Source: CAISIP01 sp046594635 (lineage in GTDB: Bacteria; Pseudomonadota; Gammaproteobacteria; Burkholderiales; Burkholderiaceae_C). Taken from it: a stretch of 56,997 nt of DNA. The DNA is taken from positions 1-56,997 of the forward strand of contig JBKJRR010000133.1 of the NCBI GenBank assembly GCA_046594635.1, written 5' to 3'. Both the position numbers and the translations under genes were made by a program. The notes below the pieces were generated by a model that was given only the letters and a program-made list of their open reading frames with translations, did not search any database and had not been told where the DNA came from. Of this stretch, positions 1 to 9,710 are shown in pieces; within the stretch, counting starts at the first letter, position 1, and each line of letters opens with the position of its first letter.

Positions 1-625
1 CGGGCTTGCCGGGCATCGCGGGCGGATCCGCAGGCTTTTCGAGAAAGTCGACGATATGGCGCTTATCGTCGATCGCCATCACGCCAAACGCGCTGGCCTC
101 GCTGCGCGGCACCGCGATGCAGGCCACCGTGCAGGGCCGACCCTTGGCAACATGATCGGCCAGCATCACCGCGTAGTTCATCTTGTAGATGTGGTCGCCC
201 GCCAGCACGACGATGAAGTCCGCACCGTATCCCTCCAGGATGTCGTGGTTCTGGTAGACCGCGTCGGCGGTGCCGCGGTACCAGCTTTCGTCGTCATTGC
301 GTTGTTGCGCTGGCAGCAGGTCGACGAACTCATTCATTTCGCTCTTGAGGAACGCCCAGCCACGCTGCAAATGGCGCAGCAGGCTGTGCGACTTGTATTG
401 CGTGATCACGCCGATGCGCCGCACGCCTGAATTCAGGCAGTTCGACAACGCGAAATCGACGATGCGGAACTTGCCACCGAAATACACCGCCGGTTTCGCG
501 CGGCGGTCAGTCAGGTCCATCAGGCGGCTGCCGCGCCCTCCCGCAAGAACCAGCGCCACGGCGCGTTTGGGCAGGTCGAGGCTTGTGGCGAGGTCGAGGC
601 CTTTCGCCAGGTCAGGGGAAGTCAT
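1..625 (-). CDS. glgC: Glucose-1-phosphate adenylyltransferase, N-terminal part (runs off the window)
   Basis: This enzyme makes ADP-glucose from glucose-1-phosphate and ATP, the committed step of bacterial glycogen synthesis. Translating the minus strand from ATG at 625 gives about 208 residues before the window ends. Near residues 22-36 is the nucleotide-binding signature VALVLAGGRGSRLMDLT, followed by RRAKPAVYFGGKFRIVDFAL and, further on, WYRGTADAVYQN and VVLAGDHIYKMNY, all diagnostic of GlgC. The start is preceded by a GGAGA ribosome-binding site 4 nt upstream. The gene is divergent from glgP across 180 bp, so the two halves of glycogen metabolism probably share a control region. Only the C-terminal beta-helix part is missing. 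Very secure. Confidence 0.95.
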   Translation of the reverse strand, partial: MTSPDLAKGLDLATSLDLPKRAVALVLAGGRGSRLMDLTDRRAKPAVYFGGKFRIVDFALSNCLNSGVRRIGVITQYKSHSLLRHLQRGWAFLKSEMNEFVDLLPAQQRNDDESWYRGTADAVYQNHDILEGYGADFIVVLAGDHIYKMNYAVMLADHVAKGRPCTVACIAVPRSEASAFGVMAIDDKRHIVDFLEKPADPPAMPGKP

Positions 626-805
626 CTTGTCTCCTTGGGGCGTCGCTGATCTCGGATGGGTAATGCACCACCATCTTAATGCCGGCGACACGGCCAGGGT
701 TACGGCCGGGTTACCGCATGCGAAAATCCGCTGACCTGTCTGTACCAGAGGGCACTCCACATGTGCGCCGGCGAAGACCGTATCCGAACCAAAAAGGACT
801 CCCCT
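626..805. promoter_or_regulatory. Divergent glgC/glgP intergenic region
   Basis: This 180-bp gap separates the start of glgC (minus) from the GTG start of glgP (plus) and must carry the promoters of both, unless glgC is read from a further gene. I could not pick out convincing -35/-10 boxes. The only clear signal is the AAGGA ribosome-binding site at 794-798 for glgP. An in-frame ATG at 761 would lengthen GlgP by 15 residues but has no good ribosome-binding site. Confidence 0.5.
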
Positions 806-3241
806 GTGACCCAGAGCCCTCCGCAAATGCACGCCGATCTGGCGGAGTCGATTGCAAAACACCTGCTGCAGACGGTTGGCGTCGATCCGGCAAGCGCCAC
901 GCGCAACCAGTTCATGCAGGCGCTGGCCCAGGTGGCACGGGCCGAGTTGTCGCGCCGCTGGGTCCAGACCCAGGCGCGTGAGCAGGACGCCAAAGCGCGC
1001 CGGGTCTACTACCTGTCAATGGAATTTCTGGTCGGGCGCAGCATGTCCAATGCTCTGGCCGCCCTGGGGCTGACAGGCGCGGCGAGCCTGGGCCTGGCGC
1101 AATTCGCGCGCTCGTTGGAAGATGTCGCCGATTGCGAACCCGATGCCGCGCTGGGCAACGGTGGTCTCGGTCGTCTTGCAGCATGTTTCCTGGACGCGAT
1201 GGCCACTGTAGGGCTGCCATCATTCGGTTACGGCATTCGTTATGAATACGGCATGTTCGCGCAGGAGATCCAGGACGGTTGCCAGATGGAATACCCCGAC
1301 CCCTGGCTGAAGGACGGCACACCCTGGGAGTTTCCTCGCTCCGAGATTGGTTATCCGGTACGTTTTGGCGGCTGGGTAGACCACGCGAGTGGAGACGCCA
1401 AGTGGTGCAGCAGCGCCGAAGTGGTGGCCAAGGCCTACGACATGGTGGTGCCGGGGCATGGCAACCAGGCGGTCAGCACCTTACGGTTATGGCGGGCCAT
1501 GGCGCCGGCCCACATCGACCTGGGCGCCTTCAACACCGGTGACTATGCGCGCGCTGCCAGCGCCAAAAACGCTTACGAGAACATTTCCTGGGTGCTGTAT
1601 CCCAACGACAGCACCCCCGCAGGGCGAGAGTTGCGCCTGAAGCAGGAGTATTTTTTCGTTGCCGCGTCGATCCAGGACCTGATCGCGCGTCATCTGCACG
1701 AACACGCCGGACTGGACAACCTGGCCGACCAAGTAGCGATCCACCTCAACGACACCCATCCGGCCATCGGCGTGGCGGAATTGATGCGCGTGCTGGTCGA
1801 TGAACACGGCATGCCCTGGACCCATGCCTGGTCCATCTGCACCCGCAGCTTTTCCTATACCAACCACACGCTGATGCCGGAGGCGCTGGAGACCTGGTCG
1901 GTGGGACTGATGCAGCATGTGTTGCCCCGGCACCTGGAGATCATCTTTCGCATAAACAAGGAGTTTCTAGACGAGGCGGCGCGGCATCGGCCGGGCGACC
2001 ACGGATTCCTGTCGCGACTCTCGCTGATTGACGAACATGGCGAACGCCGCGTGCGCATGGCCCACCTGTCGATCGTGGGCAGCCACAAGGTCAATGGTGT
2101 GTCGGCACTGCATTCCGACCTGTTGGTCCAGACCATCTTCGCGGACTTTGCCAGTCTGTGGCCCGAACGCTTCACCAACATGACCAACGGTGTCACACCG
2201 CGGCGCTGGCTGGCACAAGCCAACCCGGGTCTGGCCGGGCTGCTCGACGACACGCTGGGCCGGCTCTGGCGGCTCAATCTCGACCAGTTGCAGCGTCTTC
2301 GAGGCCTGCGCGAGGATCCGGCGTTTCGCAAGCGTTTTGCAGCCATCAAACACGCCAACAAGGTGCGCCTGGCCGCCTACATCCACAAGGCCACCGGCAT
2401 CACGGTCGATCCGCACAGCCTGTTCGACGTGCAGGTCAAGCGCATTCACGAGTACAAGCGCCAGTTGCTCAACCTGCTGCATGTGGTGACGCGTTACCAG
2501 GCCATCCTGGCCGATCCGCAAGCCGACTGGGTGCCTCGCACGGTCATCTTCGCGGGCAAGGCAGCATCCTCGTATCACACTGCCAAATCCATCATCCGTC
2601 TGATCCATGATGTGGCCGGCGTCATCAACTCCGATCCACGCGTCGGCGACAAACTCAAACTGGTGTTTCTGCCCAATTACGGCGTGTCGGTAGCCGAAAT
2701 CATCATGCCGGGTGCGGATCTGTCCGAGCAGATCTCCACCGCAGGCACCGAGGCGTCCGGCACCGGCAACATGAAGCTGGCACTCAATGGTGCGCTGACC
2801 ATCGGTACCGACGACGGCGCCAACATCGAGATTCGCCAGAACGTGGGAGATGACAACATCTTCATCTTCGGGTTGCGCACGGCGGAGGTGGGCGAGTTGC
2901 GACACCATGGTTATCACCCGATGCGTTTTTACGAAACCGTACCAGGCTTGCGCGCGGCGCTCGATGCGATCGCCGGCGATACTTTTTCAGCCGACGAACC
3001 CGGCCGTTATCGCGAGTTGGTGGACTCCCTGCTCTGGGGGGGCGACCACTACATGCTGCTGGCCGACTATGCCTCCTATATTGCGACCCAGTCCCGGGTG
3101 GACGCGCTGTACCGCGCGCCGTCGCAATGGTCGTCGTGCGCCATTGCCAACGTGGCAGGCATGGGTCCCTTTTCCGCGGACCGGACCATCCGGGCCTACG
3201 CCAAAGACATCTGGCACATCGCCCCTGGTTCAGGCGCCTAG
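806..3241 (+). CDS. glgP: Glycogen/maltodextrin phosphorylase (GlgP)
   Basis: Glycogen phosphorylase releases glucose-1-phosphate from alpha-1,4-glucan ends using phosphate and PLP. From GTG 806 it has 811 residues, close to the 815 of E. coli GlgP. Visible landmarks are YYLSMEFLVGR, the substrate-loop motif DAALGNGGLGRLAACF, NDTHPAIGVAELMR, MTNGVTPRRW and the PLP-lysine motif GTGNMKLALNGA (Lys657 from this start). I prefer GTG 806 because AAGGA sits 7 nt upstream; an ATG at 761 is in frame but unsupported. It is the first gene of glgP-glgB-glgX-malQ, and glgB starts 25 nt after its stop. Function is secure; the start is likely but not proven. Confidence 0.95.
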   Translation: MTQSPPQMHADLAESIAKHLLQTVGVDPASATRNQFMQALAQVARAELSRRWVQTQAREQDAKARRVYYLSMEFLVGRSMSNALAALGLTGAASLGLAQFARSLEDVADCEPDAALGNGGLGRLAACFLDAMATVGLPSFGYGIRYEYGMFAQEIQDGCQMEYPDPWLKDGTPWEFPRSEIGYPVRFGGWVDHASGDAKWCSSAEVVAKAYDMVVPGHGNQAVSTLRLWRAMAPAHIDLGAFNTGDYARAASAKNAYENISWVLYPNDSTPAGRELRLKQEYFFVAASIQDLIARHLHEHAGLDNLADQVAIHLNDTHPAIGVAELMRVLVDEHGMPWTHAWSICTRSFSYTNHTLMPEALETWSVGLMQHVLPRHLEIIFRINKEFLDEAARHRPGDHGFLSRLSLIDEHGERRVRMAHLSIVGSHKVNGVSALHSDLLVQTIFADFASLWPERFTNMTNGVTPRRWLAQANPGLAGLLDDTLGRLWRLNLDQLQRLRGLREDPAFRKRFAAIKHANKVRLAAYIHKATGITVDPHSLFDVQVKRIHEYKRQLLNLLHVVTRYQAILADPQADWVPRTVIFAGKAASSYHTAKSIIRLIHDVAGVINSDPRVGDKLKLVFLPNYGVSVAEIIMPGADLSEQISTAGTEASGTGNMKLALNGALTIGTDDGANIEIRQNVGDDNIFIFGLRTAEVGELRHHGYHPMRFYETVPGLRAALDAIAGDTFSADEPGRYRELVDSLLWGGDHYMLLADYASYIATQSRVDALYRAPSQWSSCAIANVAGMGPFSADRTIRAYAKDIWHIAPGSGA

Positions 3242-3266
3242 CCTTGATGCGTCAGCGGATACCGCC

Positions 3267-5450
3267 ATGCTGAATCCGACCGATGTCGCGTTGATCTGCC
3301 AGGGAGCGCATGGCGATCCGTTTGCAGTGTTGGGCCCCCACCGCATCGGCAACGGGCGCACGTCGGTGCGCGTTTTCATCCCCGGTGCAGACCAGGTTCT
3401 GGTGGTTGCCGCGTCTTCACAACAGGTCCTGGCCACGCTGGCCCGGCGCCATGACGACGGATTTTTCGAACAGGTGCTGACATCCGTACCTGCAAGTCCT
3501 TACCAGTTGCAAGTGCGCTGGGGCGATGGCAGTGTGGTGTTGATGGACGACCCCTACCGCTTTGGCCCGGTGCTGGGCGACATGGACCTGTGGTTGCTGG
3601 CCGAAGGCACACACCTGCGGCCCTTCGAAGTAATGGGCGCGCAGCTGGCAGACATGGACGGTGTGGCAGGCACACGTTTCGCGGTATGGGCTCCCAACGC
3701 ATCGCGCGTCAGTGTGGTCGGCGATTTCAATCATTGGGACCTGCGCCGCCATCCGATGCGCTTGCGGCGCGAGTGTGGAGTGTGGGAATTTTTCCTGCCG
3801 GGTGTGGGTGAAGGCGCCAACTACAAATTTGCCATCCGTGACCAGGCTGGCGAGAACCTGCCGCTGCGCGCCGACCCGTTTGCGCTGCGTGCGGAGCTGC
3901 GCCCCTCGACTGCCAGTGTCGTGGCGCAACTGCCACCATCGGTGGCAAGCGACCCGCTGCGCGCAGCCGCCAACGCGCTGGGTGCGCCCATGAGCATCTA
4001 CGAGGTGCACCTGGGCTCATGGCGGCGCAAGACCGAGGAGCAGGATCGCTGGCTGACCTGGGACGAACTGGCCGACACGCTTGTGCCCTACGCGGTGGAC
4101 ATGGGGTTCACCCACCTCGAACTGTTGCCCGTCAGCGAGCACCCGTTCGATGGCTCCTGGGGTTACCAGCCAATCGGTCTGTATGCGCCTACCGCCCGCT
4201 TCGGGTCACCCGAAGGTTTCGGCCGCTTCGTCGCCCGTTGCCATGGCGCTGGCATCGGCGTGCTGCTCGATTGGGTTCCGGCGCACTTCCCGACCGATGT
4301 CCATGGCCTGGCCCGATTCGACGGCACCCATCTGTATGAGTACGCCGACCCGCGCGAAGGTTTCCACAACGACTGGAACACCCTGATCTACAACCTGGGC
4401 CGTACGGAAGTGCGCAACTTCCTGGTCGGCAACGCCTTGTACTGGCTCGAGCGCTTTGGCGTTGACGGTTTGCGGGTGGATGCCGTGGCATCCATGTTGT
4501 ACCGTGATTACAGCCGTGAACCGGGCGAGTGGATTCCCAATGAACACGGCGGCCGTGAGAATCTTGAAGCGATCGCCTTTCTCAAGCGTCTGAATGAGGT
4601 GGTGGGCGAGCAACGTGCGCAGGCGGTCACGCTGGCCGAGGAATCCACCGCCTTCCCGGCGGTGTCGCGCCCGACCTATGCCGGCGGCCTGGGTTTCCAC
4701 TACAAATGGAACATGGGCTGGATGCACGACACGCTGCAATACATGGCACGCGACCCGATCCATCGCCGGTTTCACCATGGCGAGATGACCTTCGGCCTGG
4801 CCTATGCGTTCAACGAGAATTTCGTGCTGCCGATCTCGCACGACGAAGTCGTTCATGGCAAGGGTTCAATGCTGGGCAAGATGCCGGGCGACCGCTGGCA
4901 GCAGTTTGCCAACCTGCGAGCCTACTATGGCTTCATGTTCGCGCACCCGGGCAAGAAATTATTGTTCATGGGCTGCGAGTTTGCCCAGGTGCGCGAATGG
5001 AACCACGACCAGAGCCTGGACTGGCATCTGCTGAACGATCCGAAACACGACGGCGTATTGCGTCTGGTGCGCGACCTCAATCATCTCTATCGGCGCATGC
5101 CGGCACTGCATCAGCTCGATTTTGTCGCCGGCGGATTCGAGTGGATCGACCATGACAATGCGGCCCAGTCGGTCATGAGCTTCATCCGACGCGGCACCGA
5201 CGAGCGCACCTGCGTGGTGGTCGTTTGCAACTTCACGCCGACGCCGCATACCCATTTCCGGATCGGCGTGCCCTACGCTGGCGAATACCGCGAATGCCTC
5301 AACACCGATTCGAAACATTACGGCGGCAGCAATGTCGGCACGCCCAATGGCGCGGCCAGCGCGCAAGCCTCGCCCAGCCATGGCAAGCCCTGGTCCGTGG
5401 AACTGAACCTGCCACCCCTGGCCACGCTGATCCTTGAATGGAAAGCATGA
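3267..5450 (+). CDS. glgB: 1,4-alpha-glucan branching enzyme (GlgB)
   Basis: GlgB introduces alpha-1,6 branches into glycogen (GH13). From ATG 3267 it has 727 residues (E. coli 728). The N-terminal glgB domain is followed by a CBM48 module with RFAVWAPNASRVSVVGDFNHWD and then the TIM barrel. The catalytic triad falls at exactly the E. coli numbers: Asp405 in GLRVDAVASMLY, Glu458 in VTLAEESTAFP and Asp526 in ISHDEVVHGKGS. The frame is open far upstream into glgP, but only ATG 3267 gives a family-length protein. It is in operon with glgP, and its stop precedes the glgX start by about 60 nt. Very secure. Confidence 0.97.
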   Translation: MLNPTDVALICQGAHGDPFAVLGPHRIGNGRTSVRVFIPGADQVLVVAASSQQVLATLARRHDDGFFEQVLTSVPASPYQLQVRWGDGSVVLMDDPYRFGPVLGDMDLWLLAEGTHLRPFEVMGAQLADMDGVAGTRFAVWAPNASRVSVVGDFNHWDLRRHPMRLRRECGVWEFFLPGVGEGANYKFAIRDQAGENLPLRADPFALRAELRPSTASVVAQLPPSVASDPLRAAANALGAPMSIYEVHLGSWRRKTEEQDRWLTWDELADTLVPYAVDMGFTHLELLPVSEHPFDGSWGYQPIGLYAPTARFGSPEGFGRFVARCHGAGIGVLLDWVPAHFPTDVHGLARFDGTHLYEYADPREGFHNDWNTLIYNLGRTEVRNFLVGNALYWLERFGVDGLRVDAVASMLYRDYSREPGEWIPNEHGGRENLEAIAFLKRLNEVVGEQRAQAVTLAEESTAFPAVSRPTYAGGLGFHYKWNMGWMHDTLQYMARDPIHRRFHHGEMTFGLAYAFNENFVLPISHDEVVHGKGSMLGKMPGDRWQQFANLRAYYGFMFAHPGKKLLFMGCEFAQVREWNHDQSLDWHLLNDPKHDGVLRLVRDLNHLYRRMPALHQLDFVAGGFEWIDHDNAAQSVMSFIRRGTDERTCVVVVCNFTPTPHTHFRIGVPYAGEYRECLNTDSKHYGGSNVGTPNGAASAQASPSHGKPWSVELNLPPLATLILEWKA

Positions 5451-5511
5451 GCGTTGCGCCGGGCCGCCCCAAGCAAGCTTGCACCGCAGCCCGAAGGGCG
5501 AAGGTCTGCCT

Positions 5512-7623
5512 ATGACTGCAAAGCGTCATGAGATGTCGCCCGGCCGCGCGTGGCCGCTGGGCGCGTTTGTTGACGGTCAGGGGGTGAATTTCGCGGTCGT
5601 CTCGGGCGGTGCGCAAAGCGTCGAGTTGTGTCTGTTCGACGCCACCGGCGCGCAAGAGCTGCGCCGCATGCCATTGCCGGTGCGCAGTGGCGACGTCTGG
5701 CACGGCCACTTGCCCGACGCCGGCCCGGGCCTGATCTACGGCCTGCGTGCCCACGGTCCCTGGCAACCGGAGCGGGGCCAGCTGTTCAACCCGGCCAAAC
5801 TTCTGCTCGACCCGTATGCGCGCGAAATCGTCGGCCGGTTCACCTGGCGCGATGAACATTTCGGCGCCAAGCGGCAGAGCCCCCTGGAGCGCGACGACCG
5901 CGACAACGCGCCGTTTGCGCTCAAGGCACGCGTGGTACAGGATCACTTCGATTGGGGTGACGACCGTGCGCCGCACACCGCCATTGAGGAAACAGTGTTG
6001 TACGAGATGCATGTCAAGGGCTTTTCCATGTTGCAGCAGGCCTTGCCGGAGTCCGTGCGCGGCAGCTTCGCGGGCCTGGCCCATCCGGCCAGCATCGCCC
6101 ATTTGCAACGACTGGGCATCACGGCGGTCAGCCTGCTGCCGGTGCACCATGCGCTGGACGAGGAACGGCTGGTCGCCATCGGGCTGCAAAATTACTGGGG
6201 CTACAACAGCATCGCGTATTTTTGCATCAACCCTGCGCTGGCCAGCGAGCCGGCGGGCGAGGGCGCACGCAACGAATTCCGCTGCATGGTGCGCGACCTG
6301 CATTCGGCGGGCATCGAGGTCATCCTGGATGTGGTCTTCAACCACACGGCCGAATCAGGCAGCGACGGCCCGACCCTCAGCTTTCGCGGGCTCGACAACG
6401 CGCGTTACTACCGCCTCGAACCCGGTGCACCCCGGAATTACGAGAACCACACCGGTTGCGGCAATACGCTCGACATCCGCAGCCCCCAGGTGTTGCGGCT
6501 TGTGATGGACAGCCTGCGTTACTGGGTGTCCGACATGCATGTCGACGGATTTCGCTTTGATCTGGCCACCGTGCTGGGTCGGGGAGACCATGGCTTTGAC
6601 CGCGGCAGCGCATTTTTCACGGCCGTGGCGCAGGACCCGGTACTGTCGACGGTCAAGATGATTGCGGAGCCGTGGGATATCGGCCCGGGCGGCTACCAGG
6701 TCGGTGGCTTTGCGCGCGGATGGCTGGAATGGAACGACAAATTCCGCGACACGCTGCGCGGTTTCTGGCTCGGCGGCCATGGCGGCGCGCATGCCTCCCA
6801 TGCACCGGCCACGCGCGCCGAGTTCGCGCAGCGACTGTGCGCTTCCAGCGATGTGTTTCAGGCGCGGCAACGCGCACCCAGCGAGTCGGTCAATTTTGTG
6901 GTGGCACATGACGGCTTCACACTGCGCGACCTGGTGAGCTACAACCAGCGCCACAACCTGGCCAACGGCGAGGAAAACCGCGACGGGCATGGCCACAACC
7001 TGAGTTTCAACTGCGGCGTGGAAGGCCCCAGCAATGATCACCATGTGAACCAGTTGCGTGCTCGGCTGCAGCGCGCGCTGCTCGCCTGCACGCTGCTGTC
7101 GCAAGGCACACCGATGTTATGCGCCGGCGACGAACTCGGCCATTCCGCGGGTGGCAACAACAACCCGTACTGCCAGGACAACGCCACCAGCTGGATAACC
7201 TGGTCCGGAGCCGACGAGGATCTGATCGCGTTCAGCGCGCGCGTACTGGAACTGCGCCGGACCGCGCGCCCGTTTTCCAACGAGTGGTACAGCGGCCTCA
7301 CCGACCCCCTGGGCCTGCACGATCTGGCCTGGCTGGAGCCCGACGGCAGCCCGTTGCAAGGCGACGCCTGGCACCAACCCGGATCACGCGCGCTGGGCTG
7401 TCTGATCGGCCAACCCGGGCGCGTCGCCGCGCCCCTGCTGCTGCTCGTCAATGCCGGGCAAGAGCCCCTGAGCTTCATGCTCCCGGGCGGGGTGTGGCAG
7501 GCACTGCTGGACACCGCGCACGCACGCGGCCAGGCCCGTTGGCATGGCCAGGGCCCGGTATTGCTGGAAGTGGCCGCGCACAGCCTGGTTCTGCTCGCCG
7601 CCGCCGGCGCTGGCGTAGCATGA
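5512..7623 (+). CDS. glgX: Glycogen debranching enzyme (isoamylase type, GlgX)
   Basis: GlgX hydrolyses alpha-1,6 branches of phosphorylase-limited glycogen. The ATG at 5512 follows AAGG (5501-5504) and gives 703 residues; the open frame starts earlier and overlaps the end of glgB, but no better start is seen. The N-terminal isoamylase CBM48 domain (GVNFAVVSGGAQSVELCLFD) is followed by the GH13 barrel with DVVFNHTAE, GFRFDLATVLGR (Asp350), IAEPWDIGPGGYQVG (Glu386) and VVAHDGFTLRDLVSYN (Asp467). YNQRHNLANGEENRDGH is typical of GlgX. The stop overlaps the malQ start by 4 nt (ATGA), so translation is probably coupled. Secure. Confidence 0.95.
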   Translation: MTAKRHEMSPGRAWPLGAFVDGQGVNFAVVSGGAQSVELCLFDATGAQELRRMPLPVRSGDVWHGHLPDAGPGLIYGLRAHGPWQPERGQLFNPAKLLLDPYAREIVGRFTWRDEHFGAKRQSPLERDDRDNAPFALKARVVQDHFDWGDDRAPHTAIEETVLYEMHVKGFSMLQQALPESVRGSFAGLAHPASIAHLQRLGITAVSLLPVHHALDEERLVAIGLQNYWGYNSIAYFCINPALASEPAGEGARNEFRCMVRDLHSAGIEVILDVVFNHTAESGSDGPTLSFRGLDNARYYRLEPGAPRNYENHTGCGNTLDIRSPQVLRLVMDSLRYWVSDMHVDGFRFDLATVLGRGDHGFDRGSAFFTAVAQDPVLSTVKMIAEPWDIGPGGYQVGGFARGWLEWNDKFRDTLRGFWLGGHGGAHASHAPATRAEFAQRLCASSDVFQARQRAPSESVNFVVAHDGFTLRDLVSYNQRHNLANGEENRDGHGHNLSFNCGVEGPSNDHHVNQLRARLQRALLACTLLSQGTPMLCAGDELGHSAGGNNNPYCQDNATSWITWSGADEDLIAFSARVLELRRTARPFSNEWYSGLTDPLGLHDLAWLEPDGSPLQGDAWHQPGSRALGCLIGQPGRVAAPLLLLVNAGQEPLSFMLPGGVWQALLDTAHARGQARWHGQGPVLLEVAAHSLVLLAAAGAGVA

Positions 7624-9110
7624 CGTTGACGCGCGCCAGCGGCATCCTGCTGCATCCCACCAGCCTGCCCGGGCCACATGGCTCGGGGGATTTCGGTGTC
7701 GCTGCGACTCATTTTGTTGACTGGCTGGTGTCGGCCGGACAAAGCCTTTGGCAGATTCTGCCACTGGGCGGCATCGGGCCCGGCAACTCGCCCTATATGA
7801 GCAGTTCGGCCTTTGCCGGCAACGTGTTGCTGATCGATTTGAGCGCATTGCAGCAACGCGGCTGGCTGCGCCCGGACGACGTCTTGCCGGCGCAGGCGTT
7901 CCAGCAGCAACGCCTGGATTTCGCAGCCGTCGTGCCCTGGCGCATGCATCGCTTGCGCCGCGCCGCTACGGCCTTTGCGCGCGTGGCCCACGCCGACGAC
8001 CGTGTCGCATTTGATGAATTTTGTACGCACCAGGCCAGTTGGCTGGATGACTACGCGTTGTTCATGGCGCTGGCCGATGCCCACGCGTGGCAGCCGTGGA
8101 GCGACTGGGAGCCACTGCTCGTGCGTCGCGATGCCCGGGCCATGGGCCTGGCGCGTGCGCAACACGCCGGGGCGATCGCGTTCTGGAAATTCTGCCAATG
8201 GTGCTTCTTCGAGCAATGGTTCCGGCTCAAGGCCTATGCCAACGACCGTGGCGTACGAATCGTCGGTGACGCACCGATCTTCGTGGCCTACCAGAGCGCG
8301 GATGTCTGGTCGCGGCAGGAACTATTTGACCTGGGCGCAGACGGCCGCCCGCCGGTGGTCGCCGGTGTACCCCCCGACTATTTCAGCGCTACGGGCCAGC
8401 GCTGGGGCAACCCGCTGTACCGTTGGGACGCGCACGCCGCAGAAGGTTACGCCTGGTGGACCGAACGCTTGCGCCGCACCGTCGAACTGGTGGATATCGT
8501 GCGCATCGATCATTTCCGCGGCTTCGTCGCTTACTGGGAAATTCCGGCGAGCGAGCCCACGGCTGTTGCAGGGCGATGGTTGCCCGGCCCCGGTGCCGCT
8601 TTGTTCGAGGCCGTGGAAGCGGCCTTGGGCAAGCTACCCATCATTGCCGAGGACCTGGGCGTGATCACACCCGAGGTGGACGCGTTGCGCCGGCGTTTCG
8701 ACCTGCCCGGCATGCGTGTGCTGCAGTTCGCCTTTGGTGGCGACAACGCCAATGCCTATCTGCCCCATAACTACTCAACCAACTCCGTGGTCTACGGTGG
8801 CACGCACGACAACAATACCAGCGTCGGCTGGTGGGACGCGGCCAGTGCGGCCGAACGCGCCCATGTTTGCAACTACCTGGCCGTTGACGGCCACGATATC
8901 GCCTGGGACCTGATCCGATCGGCCTGCGCCAGTGTTGCCGACACCGCCATCCACCCGATGCAGGACGTGCTTGAACTCGGAGCAGAACACCGCATGAACC
9001 TGCCAGGCAAGGGAGAGGGTTATTGGGAGTGGCGCTTTACCTGGGAGCAGGTGCGACCGGAACATGCAGCCCGGCTGAAGCATCTGTCCGGTTTGTACCG
9101 GCGGGGTTGA
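7620..9110 (+). CDS. malQ: 4-alpha-glucanotransferase (amylomaltase, MalQ)
   Basis: Amylomaltase (GH77) disproportionates maltodextrins, recycling the short chains left by GlgP and GlgX. ATG 7620 overlaps the glgX stop and gives 496 residues, the length of the short bacterial MalQ form. The start ASGILLHPTSLPGPHGSGDFG is the classic GH77 N-terminus. Catalytic residues are Asp297 (VRIDHFRGF), Glu344 (LPIIAEDLGVITPEV) and Asp397 (GGTHDNNTSVGWW). It is the last gene of the operon; after it a 257-nt gap leads to a convergent gene. Secure. Confidence 0.96.
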   Translation: MTLTRASGILLHPTSLPGPHGSGDFGVAATHFVDWLVSAGQSLWQILPLGGIGPGNSPYMSSSAFAGNVLLIDLSALQQRGWLRPDDVLPAQAFQQQRLDFAAVVPWRMHRLRRAATAFARVAHADDRVAFDEFCTHQASWLDDYALFMALADAHAWQPWSDWEPLLVRRDARAMGLARAQHAGAIAFWKFCQWCFFEQWFRLKAYANDRGVRIVGDAPIFVAYQSADVWSRQELFDLGADGRPPVVAGVPPDYFSATGQRWGNPLYRWDAHAAEGYAWWTERLRRTVELVDIVRIDHFRGFVAYWEIPASEPTAVAGRWLPGPGAALFEAVEAALGKLPIIAEDLGVITPEVDALRRRFDLPGMRVLQFAFGGDNANAYLPHNYSTNSVVYGGTHDNNTSVGWWDAASAAERAHVCNYLAVDGHDIAWDLIRSACASVADTAIHPMQDVLELGAEHRMNLPGKGEGYWEWRFTWEQVRPEHAARLKHLSGLYRRG

Positions 9111-9367
9111 CCCGCGGTTGCATCCGCGACTGACATCACGTTGGCAGTCGATGAGAACTCGCGCGCCGTGACCCATGGCACTCGGCCGGACGAAACATGG
9201 TTCGTTGCAGGCCCCATTGGCCATGACGCTGGCAATGTCGATTCATTCGGCGATATCAACGTCTGTGTGTGCCAACACTGTCATGGCGTCGATGCGGTCG
9301 GCGGTTTGCGGGCTGGGGGCAAGCGTCTGCGCAGGACTGGTGGATCTTCTCGCATGGGGTGGACTTT

Positions 9368-9655
9368 TCAGTCGAAAATTTCGCTGAGCCAGGACTTCTT
9401 GCGGCGGTAAGGGCGTCGCTGGTCATGACCGAAGTCCGAGTCGGCGAAGTCTGAATCGGCGAAGCGCTTTTGCGCGGGTGTGTCTGGCCGCACGCTGTTG
9501 TTGCCCTGTGCCTGCTGGGCTGCGGCCTTGTCCAGCAACTTGTCAAGCTCGCCGCGGTCGAGCCAGATGCCGCGGCACTGGGGGCAATAGTCGATCTCCA
9601 CGTTCTGGCGCTCGGACAGCACCAGTTTGGTATCGGGACAGTGGGGGCAGTTCAT
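9368..9655 (-). CDS. TFIIB-type zinc-ribbon protein
   Basis: A 95-residue protein with an N-terminal zinc ribbon: CPHC at residues 3-6 and CPQC at residues 24-27, followed by RGIWLDRGELDKLL. This is the signature of the zf-TFIIB family of small bacterial proteins, whose function is not established. The C-terminal half is charged and low in complexity, with a repeated ADSDFADSDFG stretch and an RRPYRRKK basic patch. AAGGA precedes ATG 9655. It lies 55 nt downstream of the TerC gene on the same strand, so the two may share a transcript. Confidence 0.85.
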   Translation of the reverse strand: MNCPHCPDTKLVLSERQNVEIDYCPQCRGIWLDRGELDKLLDKAAAQQAQGNNSVRPDTPAQKRFADSDFADSDFGHDQRRPYRRKKSWLSEIFD

Positions 9656-9710
9656 GGGTTTTCCTTGGTGGGTGGGGGGAAGGCTGGAATATCCGGCGCA
9701 GCGAGATGGG

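Noticed and set aside
5299..6345. A 348-codon minus-strand frame opposite glgB and glgX
   Set aside because: Both glg genes have exact catalytic motifs on the other strand; the antisense frame has shadow-type composition.
9111..9367. A possible small gene between malQ and the zinc-ribbon gene (for example a frame from 9141)
   Set aside because: Frames here lack a ribosome-binding site and recognisable features; I see nothing supportable in this gap.
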